DNA of 64,000 bases from NCBI GenBank assembly GCA_963776205.1, contig CAVZLR010000008.1, positions 1-64,000 of the forward strand, written 5' to 3'. The position numbers and the translations under genes are program-made. This DNA is from UBA4459 sp963776205 (lineage in GTDB: Bacteria; Bacteroidota; Bacteroidia; Bacteroidales; F082). The notes beneath the pieces were generated by a model. The model was not told the DNA's origin and did not search any database. It saw only the letters and a program-made list of their open reading frames with translations. The first letter of the stretch is position 1, and every line of letters starts with the position of its first letter. This document shows positions 16,739 to 27,378 of the stretch, in pieces.

Positions 16739-18110
16739 TTAATCAGCTAAATTATATTTATCAATTAAGAAAATCAAACTTGCTATAGCACCGCTACCCA
16801 ATTGCATTTCCCGGAAGTTAACCTGATCGAACGTATCGTTGGCACTGTGATGTATATCAAAATATCGCTGCCAGTCAGTACGGTAACCCGATAACGGTAC
16901 ACCTAGTTCTTTTAAAGGGCCAATATCAACACCGCTGCCGCCGGCAATTATTTCATCAATACCATAGGGCTTTAAAAGATAAGCGTATTCCGTAATATTT
17001 GCCAAAATGACATCTGTTGCATCAATACTAAAGAAACGTGGAGAAAAGCCACCAGCATCTGACTCGATGGCAAAATAATTCATTATGGCATTCTCTTTTG
17101 AATAAGCGGCGTAAGCATTTCCTCCGGATTGGTATAATTCCTCATCCATATATAAAATGACACGGATGCTCCTTTTATTTTCAATTCCCAGTTCCTTGAA
17201 TAAACGCAAAACTTCGGTCGATTGAAGGCAACCAACACCATCATCATGCGCTCCTTCTGTATTATGCCAGGCATCAAGATGTCCTGCAATTACTAAATAC
17301 TCATCTGGCTTTTCGCTTCCTTTTAAATCCGCTATCAAATTATACGATTGCGTAATAATATCTTCGGCATCCACTTGAATTTTAACTTTTAATTGAGGAT
17401 TTGATTTGAGGGCATCACTTAATTTTTCAGCATCATTTGTTGAAATAGCTACAGCAGGGATTTTGTCTCCTTCCATTTTACAACTACCGGTATGCGGAAA
17501 ATGATCCATATTTGGATTAGCTGAACGGGTTATTGAGCCAACAGCACCAAACTCTTGTGCTAAAGAAGGCCCCCAATAACGCTGATCGACAGCTTCGCCA
17601 TAAGCTTTAAATACATTGAAATAGGTTGCATTCATAGGACGATTATAGAAGACGATCTTTCCTTCAATTTTCTCCTTACCTAAGTCACGAACTTCATCTA
17701 AACTCATTACTTCAATTATTTCCGCACTTAGTCCCAGCTTGGGACGTTGATCCTGATGGTCCCAAGGCATCCACTTTCAAAGGAATTTCTTTTCCATCAA
17801 TAATCATTGTTAAAGAGGCCGAATTACAGATCCAGGCAGGGGATGTAAAATTTTGTAAAAATACGGTGTCAGCACCTATGTCCATTAAGTATTTTTTCAT
17901 TAATTCGACAGCTTTAAACGAATTTGATGTACCAATTAATCTGCCGGGCGCTTCTTTACATAATCGTTCCAATTGCTTGTAAGCAACGTCTGTCGAAAGG
18001 GCATTGTCGTATATACTTTGAATGACAGTTTCGTTTTCTAGCTGTGCTGTTCCGGCACTCGGAAGAAGAATAAAACTGAAAAGAACCAGAACGATTACGA
18101 TATTTTTCAT
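16739..18110 (-). CDS. Secreted M28 family peptidase (carboxypeptidase Q-like), one frameshift
   Basis: ATG 18110 gives a signal peptide (MKNIVIVLVLFSFILLPSAG) and the N-terminal block CKEAPGRLIGTSNSFKAVEL of M28 peptidases. The frame breaks near 17745 and resumes as RPKLGLSAEIIEVMSLDEVR. The catalytic part has the zinc ligands in VIAGHLDAWHNTEGAHDDGV, the general base in LYMDEELYQSGG, ESDAGGFSPRFF and the distal His in FDIHHSANDTFD. The joined product is about 457 residues, as expected for a periplasmic or secreted aminopeptidase or carboxypeptidase Q homologue. A PA-like insertion (about 130-300) holds GSITRSANPN and FPHTGSCKM. It lies downstream of another secreted peptidase (C69), separated by a terminator-like hairpin. 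Whether the single break is real is unknown. Confidence 0.85.
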
Positions 18111-18129
18111 TAAAAGATTTATAAAAAGA

Positions 18130-18150
18130 AAGGCGTAAAAAATACGCCTT
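18130..18150 (-). terminator. Intrinsic terminator between C69 and M28 peptidase genes
   Basis: AAGGCGTA at 18130-18137 and TACGCCTT at 18143-18150 form a perfect 8-bp stem with a 5-base loop. On the minus strand it is followed by TTTCTTTTTAT. It lies 30 bases after the C69 stop and 20 bases before the M28 start. Confidence 0.75.
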
Positions 18151-18179
18151 CCAAAGTACATATTTTTTTAATCAGTTGA

Positions 18180-19937
18180 TTAATGTGCTGATCCGCTAAC
18201 CTTAAACTGATCACCGGTTTCTTCGATAATTGTCTTATAGAAATCTTCACTATAACCGGGTTGTTTAACTTCTGGTGTGGTGTATTTATATCCTTCAGGT
18301 ATTTCTTTATCAGTTTTGATGTTGCCATCCATATACTTGACAAACAAATAGGCATACAGATTTTTCCAGGTTTTAAAAACGCGTTCAGCAACACCATTCG
18401 AATATTCAGTTAAAAAGGTTATTGCCATTTCATTATTCGTTGCTAAAAGTGTTTCAGCTGCAGCGTCAATAGCTGGTGTAAAGGCGATAAACTCTTTTTC
18501 CAGTTTCTGCTGGATGGCTTCAATTTCAGGATGGATATCGCTATAGCGTGTATAAGCAAGATTCTGTACCTGGTTAAATAACCCAGAATCCTGATGTTTC
18601 TGACCATTCCATCATAGAGCCGTTTCCTGTGGCAAAATTATGAGGGATGGTTAGTAATGCTTGCATACATGGGCATATAAACCGTTCCTGAAGCATCGTC
18701 AACACCCCACCAGAGAATGCCACCAATTTCGTCAGGTAACCAGTTACGAGATTGCGTTATAAACGAAAAACCAGTTTGCTGAGTTGCAGTGGCACGTTCA
18801 TTACAATATGTAACATCTTCAACTTTCCATGTTAATGGACGCCAGCGATAAGGAACACCATAAGGACCTGCTCCTGCATCTTTGCTCATATCCAGCTCAG
18901 TATTTTCCAAATGGTCGCGCATAAAATTCATCATGTCATGAGGACTTACTTTTGAGTTAGGTTTCACCCATAGAGGCATGCGGTTCGAAGCATAATTTTT
19001 TGGGGTCATCGGTTCTCCTTCTTTGTGGGCTTTAGGATGTTCAATATCTCCTTTTACATAATCCCAGTATTTGTCCATACCGTCCGTTACTTTATTAAAC
19101 ATGCTCCATACCCTGATTTCACAAAAGCGAGCGCCTCCAAAATCAACCGGAGCATACACATCTGAAAATGAGAATTCTTTGTCTTTGCCTTCATAAAAGC
19201 CTTTGTCTTTGGCGAATGAAACAACATCGTCGGCATAAACACAGGTAACACCTTTGTTATAAACATCTTCCATGTTTTTAGAAGAGATAGAGCTTTTATT
19301 GTCGTTTAGCGGAAAGGTAGTTATTCTGGCCTGGTTGGCGTGGCCTGAAACATAACCGTCAGGAATTAGTAAAGCTACCCATATGGCACCTTTCTCGCCT
19401 TCTCCTTTACCGATCAGGTCCATAATCCAAACTTCATCTTTATCAGCGATGGAGAATGATTCGCCACTGCTGTAATAGCCATACTCTTCTACCAATTCTG
19501 CCATTATTCTAATCGCATCACGTGCTGATTTGGCGCGTTGCAGGGTTACGTAAATCAAACTGCCATAATCCATGATGGCACCTTCCTGCGAACCAAGTGC
19601 GGAAAGTCCGCCATAGGTGGTTTCCCCGATAGCAACCTGGTGTTCGTTCATATTTCCAACTACGTTGTAATGTCTCCGAAGCTTGTTTGATTTGACCGAG
19701 AAATTTACCTGTGTCCCACTCATAAATATCCATCATAGTGCCTTCTTCCCAAGTTCCGGCCGGCCAGTGATATAAATCGCCGTAGAGTACATGTGAATCT
19801 GCCGCATAGGAAATCATGGTGGATCCATCTACCGAGGCGCCTTTTGTAATTAAATAATTGGTACAAGCGGATGCTGGGTTCACGAATCCCACTATCATCG
19901 CAACTATTAGGGCAATACTTAAAAGATGATGTTTCAT
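18180..19937 (-). CDS. C69 family secreted dipeptidase, about three frameshifts
   Basis: ATG 19937 starts a signal peptide (MKHHLLSIALIVAMIVGFVN, then PASA). It is followed directly by CTNYLITKGASVDGSTMISY, whose Cys becomes the N-terminal nucleophile after cleavage, as in the Ntn-hydrolase dipeptidases of family C69. The frame breaks near 19670, resumes at YNVVGNMNEHQVAIGETTYG and runs to TNHPS near 18640. It breaks again there and near 18575, and resumes at NQVQNLAYTRYSDIHPEIEA to the stop at 18180. The joined length is about 585 residues, somewhat longer than the classical lactobacillus PepD but usual for Bacteroidota. It would cleave dipeptides in the periplasm or outside the cell. The minus-strand TACTTTTG box at 19985-19992 is a plausible promoter. 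Confidence 0.83.
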
Positions 19938-19984
19938 AAGGAATTATTTTTTGTGATATAATAATTGATTTTTCAAGAGAAGTA

Positions 19985-19992
19985 CAAAAGTA
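19985..19992 (-). promoter_or_regulatory. Bacteroidota-type -7 box for the C69 peptidase gene
   Basis: TACTTTTG on the minus strand lies 47 bases before the start codon at 19937. No clear TTG -33 element is seen at the usual spacing. Confidence 0.45.
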
Positions 19993-20049
19993 ATAGAATT
20001 GTTGATTTGGTTAATGTTAATGCTTGAATAACATCATAAATTAGAAAGT

Positions 20050-20976
20050 TTACAAAAGGAGTTTCAAGGCGTGTTGTTTATCCAGCACCAATTGATTTGA
20101 AAGTTCAGTGAGGTTATTAAATTTTCTTTCATCGCGCATTCGGTCAACAAAAATAATGGTAATCTCTTCCCCATAAATTTGTTGGTCAAAATCAAAAATA
20201 TGTACCTCAATGGTCAGGTCGCCGTGGTCAATGGTTGGCCGGTATCCGATATTGCACATTCCCTTATAAACCTGACCCATGTACTCTACTCGGCATGCAT
20301 ATACACCAACAGCAGCAATCAGTTTAAATTCATCTGCTACATCAATATTTGCAGTGGGGAATCCTATATCACGCCCAATTGATTTGCCAGTTACCACTTT
20401 GCCCGTAATAGAATATTCGTACCCCAGAAAGTTATTAGCAGCCCTAACGGCACCGCTTTTTAACAACTTTCGGATTTTAGTGGAGCTTACTGGAACATCA
20501 TTCACATATTGTGCATCTACTTTCAACACGCTAAAACCTTTTTCCAGGCCAATTTTTGATAGCATTTCAAAGCTTCCGCCCCTGTCTTTTCCAAAATGAT
20601 GGTCGAAACCAATGACAATCACTTTAGGGTTTACTTTTTCCATCACCAGGTCGTTAATGAAGGCTTCGGACGAAATTCCTGCAAACTCTTTGTTAAACGG
20701 AACAATAATCAGATGATCAATACCTGCTTCTTCGAGCCGATTGATTTTTTTCCCCTGGGTATTTATAAATTTCAGGTTTTCACTGTCGAGGCCAAGCACA
20801 ATGCGGGGATGCGGATAAAAAGTGATCACTACAGTTTCGCCATGAATGGCTTCTGCTTCTTGCTGCATGGTATTAAAAATTGCCTGGTGGCCTAAATGAA
20901 CACCATCGAATGTTCCAACAGTTACCACGGTATTATGGACGGGTTTAAAATCTTTTATGCAGTTATAGATTTTCAC
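20050..20976 (-). CDS. ribF: Bifunctional riboflavin kinase / FAD synthetase
   Basis: A 308-residue protein with both domains. The N-terminal adenylyltransferase domain carries VGTFDGVHLGHQAIF and FYPHPRIVLG, then VIGFDHHFGKDRGGSFEML and VSSTKIRKLLKSG. The C-terminal kinase domain (from about residue 185) carries the GKSIGRDIGFPTANID signature and VYACRVEYMGQVYKGMCNIG. It makes FMN from riboflavin and FAD from FMN in the cytoplasm. Its GTG start shares its first base with the last base of the asd TAG stop (20976), so translation is probably coupled to asd. Confidence 0.95.
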   Translation of the reverse strand: MKIYNCIKDFKPVHNTVVTVGTFDGVHLGHQAIFNTMQQEAEAIHGETVVITFYPHPRIVLGLDSENLKFINTQGKKINRLEEAGIDHLIIVPFNKEFAGISSEAFINDLVMEKVNPKVIVIGFDHHFGKDRGGSFEMLSKIGLEKGFSVLKVDAQYVNDVPVSSTKIRKLLKSGAVRAANNFLGYEYSITGKVVTGKSIGRDIGFPTANIDVADEFKLIAAVGVYACRVEYMGQVYKGMCNIGYRPTIDHGDLTIEVHIFDFDQQIYGEEITIIFVDRMRDERKFNNLTELSNQLVLDKQHALKLLL

Positions 20977-21962
20977 TAAACAAGCTTATTTTTAATGATA
21001 TATGCTGCAATCTGAACAGCATTTGTGGCGGCACCTTTCCGCAGATTATCGCTAACCACCCACATATTAAGTGAGTTGGGCTGAGAAAAATCACGTCTTA
21101 AACGCCCTACAAAAACCTCATCTTTGCCTTCCGCTAAAATGGGCATCGGGTACATATTGCCTTCAGGGAAATCAAAAATAACTACTCCAGGCATTGTGCC
21201 CAGTAATCGCTTTACCTCGTCAAGAACAAAATCATTTTCAAATTCAACATTCACGGCTTCCGAATGCCCACCGATGACCGGTACACGAACTACCGTAGCT
21301 GTTAAGTTGACATCTGACTGAAGTATCTTTCGGGTTTCCTTCACAAGCTTAACTTCTTCTGTCGTATAACCGTCTTCCATAAAGTCTCCGCCCTGTGGAA
21401 TCACATTCAGGTCTATTTGATGTGGATAGAATTTTTCTCCCTTAATGTTGTTTCTTTCATTCATTAACTGTTCAACACCTTTTGCGCCGCTACCACTCAC
21501 CGACTGATAAGTAGAAACCACAACCCTTTTTAAGCCATATTTATTATTCAGCGGATGTAGTGCCATCACCAGTTGGATAGTAGAACAATTGGGGTTGGCA
21601 ATAATTTTATCATTACCGGTAAGGATATTTCCATTTATTTCAGGAACAATAAGCGGTACATCCTTATCCATTCGCCAGGCCGAAGAATTGTCAATAACTG
21701 TTGCCCCTGCCTCTTTAAATTTAGGAGCCCATTGAAGCGAAGTACTGGCTCCTGCTGAAAATATAGCAATATCAGGTTTGTTGGAAACGGCAGTTTCCAT
21801 GGAGATAACTTCATATTCCTTGCCGGAGAATGTAATTTTTTTACCGAAGGATTTCTCAGAAGCAACTGGCAACAATTCTGAAATACCAACTGATTTTGCT
21901 TCCAGAATTTTAAGAATTTCTCTACCCACAAGTCCGGTAGCTCCAACTATTGCAATCTTCAT
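20976..21962 (-). CDS. asd: Aspartate-semialdehyde dehydrogenase
   Basis: The 328-residue enzyme starts with the NADP-binding loop VGATGLVGREILKILE. It has SAGASTSLQWAPKF, the active-site Cys in IANPNCSTIQLVMALHPL, the family stretch VSTYQSVSGSGAKGVEQL and the catalytic His region VIGGHSEAVNVEF. It reduces aspartyl phosphate to the semialdehyde, the branch point to lysine/diaminopimelate, threonine and methionine. Length and motifs are complete. It overlaps ribF by one base; the pair forms a small housekeeping operon. It is transcribed divergently from the lamin-tail gene at 22014. Confidence 0.96.
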   Translation of the reverse strand: MKIAIVGATGLVGREILKILEAKSVGISELLPVASEKSFGKKITFSGKEYEVISMETAVSNKPDIAIFSAGASTSLQWAPKFKEAGATVIDNSSAWRMDKDVPLIVPEINGNILTGNDKIIANPNCSTIQLVMALHPLNNKYGLKRVVVSTYQSVSGSGAKGVEQLMNERNNIKGEKFYPHQIDLNVIPQGGDFMEDGYTTEEVKLVKETRKILQSDVNLTATVVRVPVIGGHSEAVNVEFENDFVLDEVKRLLGTMPGVVIFDFPEGNMYPMPILAEGKDEVFVGRLRRDFSQPNSLNMWVVSDNLRKGAATNAVQIAAYIIKNKLV

Positions 21963-22013
21963 TTTTTATTAAATTTACCCCATAAATGAACAAGCTGCAA
22001 AATTATTAAAAAA

Positions 22014-24606
22014 ATGAGATATTTTTTTGTGCTGTTTTTATACTTACCCTTGCTTGTTTCAGCACAAGTTTTTGATGATTTTGAAGACGGTGATTTCAAC
22101 AATAATCCACAATGGACGGGTAGAACAGATAAATTCATCATCAATTCCAATAAACAGCTTCAACTGGATGATTCAGATGCCGGGTTATCATATCTGGCTA
22201 CTCCCAATATAGTAGCTAATGATGCGGAATGGCGAATTTGGATTAAACTTTCATTCAGTCCGTCTGACAATAACAATGCCCGGTTTTACCTGATCAGCGA
22301 CCAGGAAGATGTATCACAGGCATTAAATGGATATTTTCTTCAGTTCGGGGAGGGTGGCAGCGATGATGCCATTGAACTGTTCCGGCAGGACGAAAATAGT
22401 TTTCAGTCAGTATGCCGAGGTACCGATGGATTACTCGCTTCTTCATTTGAAATAGGCATTAAAGTAACAAGAGATGCTTCCGGAAACTGGAAGGTATTTG
22501 CTGATCCGTCTGGAGGCGACAACTACCAGTTAGAATGTGAGGGAAATGATCTCTACTTATGCTTCAACAAATTACATCGGGCTGTATTGTAAATACACGG
22601 TGAGTAATAGTACAAAAATTTACTTTGATGACATTTATACGGGCGATATAATCGTGGATACCGAACCGCCGGTGCTTCTTTCTGCGGGGGCAGAAACGAA
22701 CAGCTCAGTGCTACTGGTTTTTAGCGAATCGCTTGATGCGCAAAGTGCAGAAGATGCGGAGAATTATATTGTAGATAATGGTATTGGATATCCGCAAAGT
22801 GCCACTTTGGTTGAAGGAAATACATCACAGGTATTGCTGGAATTTAATGGTGTATTTATAAATGGATTCAATTATACCCTATCGGTTTCCGGCATTGAAG
22901 ACCTTGCGGAAAACTTAATGATTCCTCAGCAGCTTGAATTTTCATATGTTGTGGCATCTGCATCTGATATGGTAATCAATGAAATTATGGCTGATCCATC
23001 CCCGGTTGTTGGATTACCTAATTATGAATATCTCGAACTATTCAATTTAACAGATGCACATATAAGTTTAAACGATTGGATATTAACAATCGGAACAAGT
23101 GATAAAGTATTTGAAAATGTTTCCATCGAACCTAAAGGGTATCTAATTATCGCTGATGAGGATGCGGAAGGAGAATTATCAGCTTACGGAAATTTTTATG
23201 GATTCAGCAGTTTCTCATTAACCAATAGTGGTCAGATGCTGGAATTGAAAGACAAGGACGGACAGATTATTTCTTCAGTTTCCTATACCGACAATTGGTA
23301 TAAAGACCCCGAAAAGGAAGATGGAGGTTGGTCGCTGGAACAAATAAATCCATCTAATGTTTGTTCTGAAGGCGATAACTGGCAAGCCTCAAATGATCCG
23401 AGAGGAGGAACACCCGGAAAGGAAAACTCAGTATATGATGATATAATTTTGTTACCTGGGGTTGAACACTTTGAAGTATTTGCCAATAATATTTTGCATT
23501 TATATTTTAACCAGGCAATGGATTTACAAAGCCTTGAAGAGACAGATAATTATATAGTTGACAAGGAAATAGGTAACCCTTCCATCGTTTTTCTCAATGA
23601 TGATGAATCCAATTTTACAGAACTGTATTTTTCAGAAGCTTTTGAGGAAGGGGAAATCTATCATTTAACGGTTAAAAACCACGTTACCAATTGCTTAGGA
23701 TTACAAATGGAGCGTGATACAGTAATTGGTTTTGGATTGGCAGAGCCTGCAGATTCTCTTGATATAGTAATCAATGAAATACTATTTAATCCCTGGACAA
23801 ATGGTGTGGATTACGTTGAAATTTATAACCGTTCATCGAAAATTATTGATTTGAGTGCTTTGCAATTAGGCACTGTAAAATATAGCCCTCCAAACCCGCC
23901 GGATACTTCTTTTTATACAATCAGCTATCAACAAACGATTCTGGTGCCAGGCGCTTACATGCTTTTAACTTCTTCACCTGAAACCGTTAGGAAACAATAT
24001 TACACATCAAATCCTGATGCATTCATTAAAGTAGATCCGTTCCCGGCTTATAATAATGATGAGGGAACTGTTATTCTCTCCAGCTTTAATGGCAAAGTGC
24101 TTGATCTTTTTAATTATTCTGAAAATATGCATTATCCGCTTTTGAATTATGTAGATGGTGTTTCGCTTGAGCGAACTAATTTTAATACAGCAACAGCTGA
24201 TGATAATAACTGGCACTCGGCAGCAGAAAGTGTTGGTTTCGGAACTCCAGCCTATAGAAATTCACAATATGTGAGTTCAGAAATAATTAACGAACCTATT
24301 GTATTAGAACCTGAAATATTTTCACCGGATAATGATGGCTATAACGATATGATCAGTATCAAATATACTTTTGACCAACCGGGATATAACATGACCACCC
24401 AAATTTTTAATGCGAAAGGTCAATTAGTTCGGGAATTAGTAAATAACGAGTATCTTGGTACCGTCGGTTCAGTAAACTGGGATGGTATAGAGGATGACAA
24501 TTCAAAGGCTCCGATTGGTATCTATGTTTTTTATATCCAGATATTTGACCTGGAAGGAAATGTGAAACATTATAAAAAGACTGGTGTACTGGCTGCAAAA
24601 TTATGA
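22014..24606 (+). CDS. Secreted lamin-tail-domain surface protein, one frameshift
   Basis: ATG 22014 gives a signal peptide (RYFFVLFLYLPLLVSAQ). A laminin-G-like N-terminal region follows (FDDFEDGDFNNNPQWTGRTD), broken near 22545 and continuing as STYASTNYIGLYCKYTVSNS in the next frame. Beyond this are Big_5-like Ig domains (PPVLLSAGAETNSSVLLVFS; VEHFEVFANNILHLYFNQAM), two lamin-tail domains (MVINEIMADPSPVVGLPNYE; DIVINEILFNPWTNGVDYVE) and a FlgD-like C-terminal domain (IFSPDNDGYNDMISIKYTFD ... APIGIYVFYIQIFDLEG). The joined length is about 863 residues. The final domain is of the kind that follows exported Bacteroidota proteins, so it is probably cell-surface; the function is unknown. Confidence 0.82.
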
Positions 24607-24640
24607 GTTTAAAAAATCTGGGGAAACCTAAAAAATATAT

Positions 24641-25984
24641 ATGACTGTCTTTATTATTTCATTGCTGATCTTTTACCTGCTGATTCCCCTGATCATAAAT
24701 TATATGGTGTATAAAAGTTCTTTCCTGAGAAGGCTTGGCGCCATCATGATTGCATATGGTATCGGCTTGATTATTGGGAATATGGGCATGTTTCCACAAC
24801 CCAGCAAAACAATGGTTGAGCTGGTAAACCATAAGGAAGTCGTACTTACCAAAGAACTTGTGAATGAAGTATACCCGGACAATGCAGAACTGGTCATTAA
24901 AAAAATGAAGGTAAATAAGCAGTTGATTAGTGACCTTCATGGGCACGGTACGCTTACCGAAGATGATGTTGAGTATTTTAATGTCTTTAAACTTCAGGAT
25001 ACCCTCTCAGGCGTGATGATTTTACTTGCGTTTCCTCTTTTATTGTTTTCGCTGAATGTACGGAGTTGGTTCAAAGTAGCCGGAAAAACATTTCTTTCTT
25101 TAGCGCTGGGCCTTGTGTCGGTTATCATACCTATTTTCATTGGTTTTTATCTTTTTAAGGATACGGTGCACGAGTCGTGGAAAGTAGCCGGAATGATGAC
25201 CGGAGTATATTCAGGAGGTACACCCAATTTAGCAGCCATTCAGAGAGCTCTGGGTGTAAATAACCTGACATATATAATGACGCATACTTACGACCTGATC
25301 ATCGGTGCCGTGTTTCTGCTTTTCATAATGTCATTCGGGCAGCGTGTACTACTTAAATTTTTACCGGCTTACAAGACACTAGGCATTGCCGGAGATGAAA
25401 CTTCAAGCTTTCCTGATAGTACTGATGAACGAACATTTTTTGAAGTATTAAGAAGAAAACATATTATGCCCTTGCTGGGTGCACTTGGTATTACTTTATT
25501 GATTGTTGGAATAAGTGTGGGGTTGGGTGAATTGGTCACCGGAGAGCAAAAAACGGTGGTTATTATTTTAGCGACTACTACCCTGGGTATATTGGCTTCT
25601 CTAATTGGAAAAGTAAACAGGATCGAGCGGACTTTTGAGTTTGGAATGTATTTTATTCTCGTTTTTAGTGTTGTGGTAGCTTCAATGGCCGACCTGCGGA
25701 ATTTTGATATGTCGTATATCCATATTTTTTACTGGGTGGCCATCGTCTATGTAGGTTCTCTGATTATACATGTGGGGCTGGCAGCATTGTTTAAAATTGA
25801 TGCCGATAATGTGATCATTGTTTCGACAGCTTTATCGTGCTCGCCGCCATTTGTGCCTGTTGTAGCTGGCGCGTTAAACAATAAAGAAATCATCCTATCG
25901 GGACTGACCGTAGGTATTATTGGCTATGCCATTGGTAATTATCTTGGCATACTGGTGGCAGAATTCTTATTATTTTTTGGATAG
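24641..25984 (+). CDS. DUF819 family integral membrane protein
   Basis: A 447-residue protein with about eleven hydrophobic segments and the family features MIAYGIGLIIGNMGMFP, GMMTGVYSGGTPNLAAIQRA, IIVSTALSCSPPFVPVVAGA and a final LGILVAEFLLFFG. DUF819 proteins resemble bile-acid/sodium-type two-repeat transporters in layout, but no substrate is established. A soluble insertion at about residues 65-110 contains TKELVNEVYPDNAELVIKKM. It starts 34 bases after the lamin-tail gene and converges with the BamA-like gene with one base between the stop codons. Confidence 0.9.
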   Translation: MTVFIISLLIFYLLIPLIINYMVYKSSFLRRLGAIMIAYGIGLIIGNMGMFPQPSKTMVELVNHKEVVLTKELVNEVYPDNAELVIKKMKVNKQLISDLHGHGTLTEDDVEYFNVFKLQDTLSGVMILLAFPLLLFSLNVRSWFKVAGKTFLSLALGLVSVIIPIFIGFYLFKDTVHESWKVAGMMTGVYSGGTPNLAAIQRALGVNNLTYIMTHTYDLIIGAVFLLFIMSFGQRVLLKFLPAYKTLGIAGDETSSFPDSTDERTFFEVLRRKHIMPLLGALGITLLIVGISVGLGELVTGEQKTVVIILATTTLGILASLIGKVNRIERTFEFGMYFILVFSVVVASMADLRNFDMSYIHIFYWVAIVYVGSLIIHVGLAALFKIDADNVIIVSTALSCSPPFVPVVAGALNNKEIILSGLTVGIIGYAIGNYLGILVAEFLLFFG

Positions 25985-25985
25985 C

Positions 25986-27359
25986 TTAGAATAGCCAGTT
26001 CAGCCCTATATATAATCCTGATTTTCCATCATTAATACTCAGGGCACGACCGTAATCAATTGCAATAATGAAATTCTGATTCATGCCAATATGCAAGCCG
26101 CCGCCAAAACCGCTATGGAAGCCGTCTGAGTAAGGATTCAGGTAAGCTGTGTCAAAATAATCAGGATCCTCAAATACGCTTGGATCAACCCCATCCTGAA
26201 TTTGAATATACTGGATTACCCTACCGGTATCAAAAAACCCGCTAAGTGCCATATACCAATTCTGATTGATAAAACTGAAATACCAGAATTGCCATCTTAA
26301 CTCAAAATTACCATATACAATACCATCTCCAACCACCCGGTTACGTTCAATCCCGCGGATGGTTTTAGCACCTCCCAGGCCTTCGTTATAAGCACCTTTC
26401 ATAGTTACAAAATACATTATTCCCTGTGCGTAATAGGGTGTGTGTCCAGCCACATTTACCTGCATTCCCAATCGATAGGCAAATGAAAGCCTGTTTTTAA
26501 CCAGTGTAAAATACTGACGATGAGTGACTGCGAATTTCATAAACCCCTCGTCCATATCTGAAGTAAACTTGGGTGCCATAGCCAAAATGGCCTCAGTCCA
26601 AATACCTTTTGTTGGCAGTGCATCATTATTTCGGCTGTCGTAAACCAAACCGACCTTAAAAACGGAGAATAAACCACCGTCTCTTTCATTTGGAGAAATT
26701 ATTCCCCAGGTGTTATAATTTTGGAATAATGAGGTGTCAGGTAACATATCATTTTCGTCTTTACCTTCATTCAGTTTACTGATATGAACGGTGTCCATTT
26801 TAATGCTGTAAAAATCCACACCCGCCATCCAGCGAAATTTGTCATTTGTGATTTTTCCTTGAAAATCAAGTTTGGCTCTAAAGAATTTCCTATCAGTCCT
26901 GTAAAAAACTCTTGAATTATAGGCTGAGTCAGAGTCATCTGTCCAGTTATTGTTATATACAGATTCATAGCCATTGAATCCATAAAATTTAAATGCCTGA
27001 TCAGGTAAATAACTCAAGTCAAATGATGTTCTAATGCCTTTGATCAGCTTATCTGAATCATAATAGAACCTGAAAATACCGCTTCCTTTCAAATACCATG
27101 ACCCTTCAACATAAATAGAGTGGTCGTATTTTGGATAACGGGAACCATCACCATAATCGTAGAGGTTGACCAACGCACCTAATTGTAAACCAAGGTCTGA
27201 ATCGTAAGAAATAACCGGCAGTCCCCCGATATTCCATCCTTTTTTAATTTTTTCTTCTTTATCCTTCTTTTGCACAGTGGTGTCACTTTGTGCGATTAGA
27301 TTGAAGGAGAATAATATGGCCAACGCCAGTGAAAATAAGCTGATGTAAATTTTTCTCAT
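25986..27359 (-). CDS. BamA/TamA-family (Omp85) outer-membrane barrel protein
   Basis: The 457-residue protein has a signal peptide (MRKIYISLFSLALAILFSFN). It then goes directly into a barrel-type region with GWNIGGLPVISYDSDLGLQL, KVGLVYDSRNNDALPTKGIW, GLGGAKTIRGIERNRVVGDG (the RGF-like L6 loop motif of Omp85 proteins, here RGI), and a last strand ending YIGLNWLF with terminal Phe. No POTRA repeats fit in this length, so it is a barrel-only member like many Bacteroidota surface-antigen (D15) proteins rather than BamA itself. Its export role is unknown. The T9SS cargo gene lies 19 bases upstream on the same strand. Confidence 0.88.
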   Translation of the reverse strand: MRKIYISLFSLALAILFSFNLIAQSDTTVQKKDKEEKIKKGWNIGGLPVISYDSDLGLQLGALVNLYDYGDGSRYPKYDHSIYVEGSWYLKGSGIFRFYYDSDKLIKGIRTSFDLSYLPDQAFKFYGFNGYESVYNNNWTDDSDSAYNSRVFYRTDRKFFRAKLDFQGKITNDKFRWMAGVDFYSIKMDTVHISKLNEGKDENDMLPDTSLFQNYNTWGIISPNERDGGLFSVFKVGLVYDSRNNDALPTKGIWTEAILAMAPKFTSDMDEGFMKFAVTHRQYFTLVKNRLSFAYRLGMQVNVAGHTPYYAQGIMYFVTMKGAYNEGLGGAKTIRGIERNRVVGDGIVYGNFELRWQFWYFSFINQNWYMALSGFFDTGRVIQYIQIQDGVDPSVFEDPDYFDTAYLNPYSDGFHSGFGGGLHIGMNQNFIIAIDYGRALSINDGKSGLYIGLNWLF

Positions 27360-27378
27360 GAATGATGAATTTAGGTTT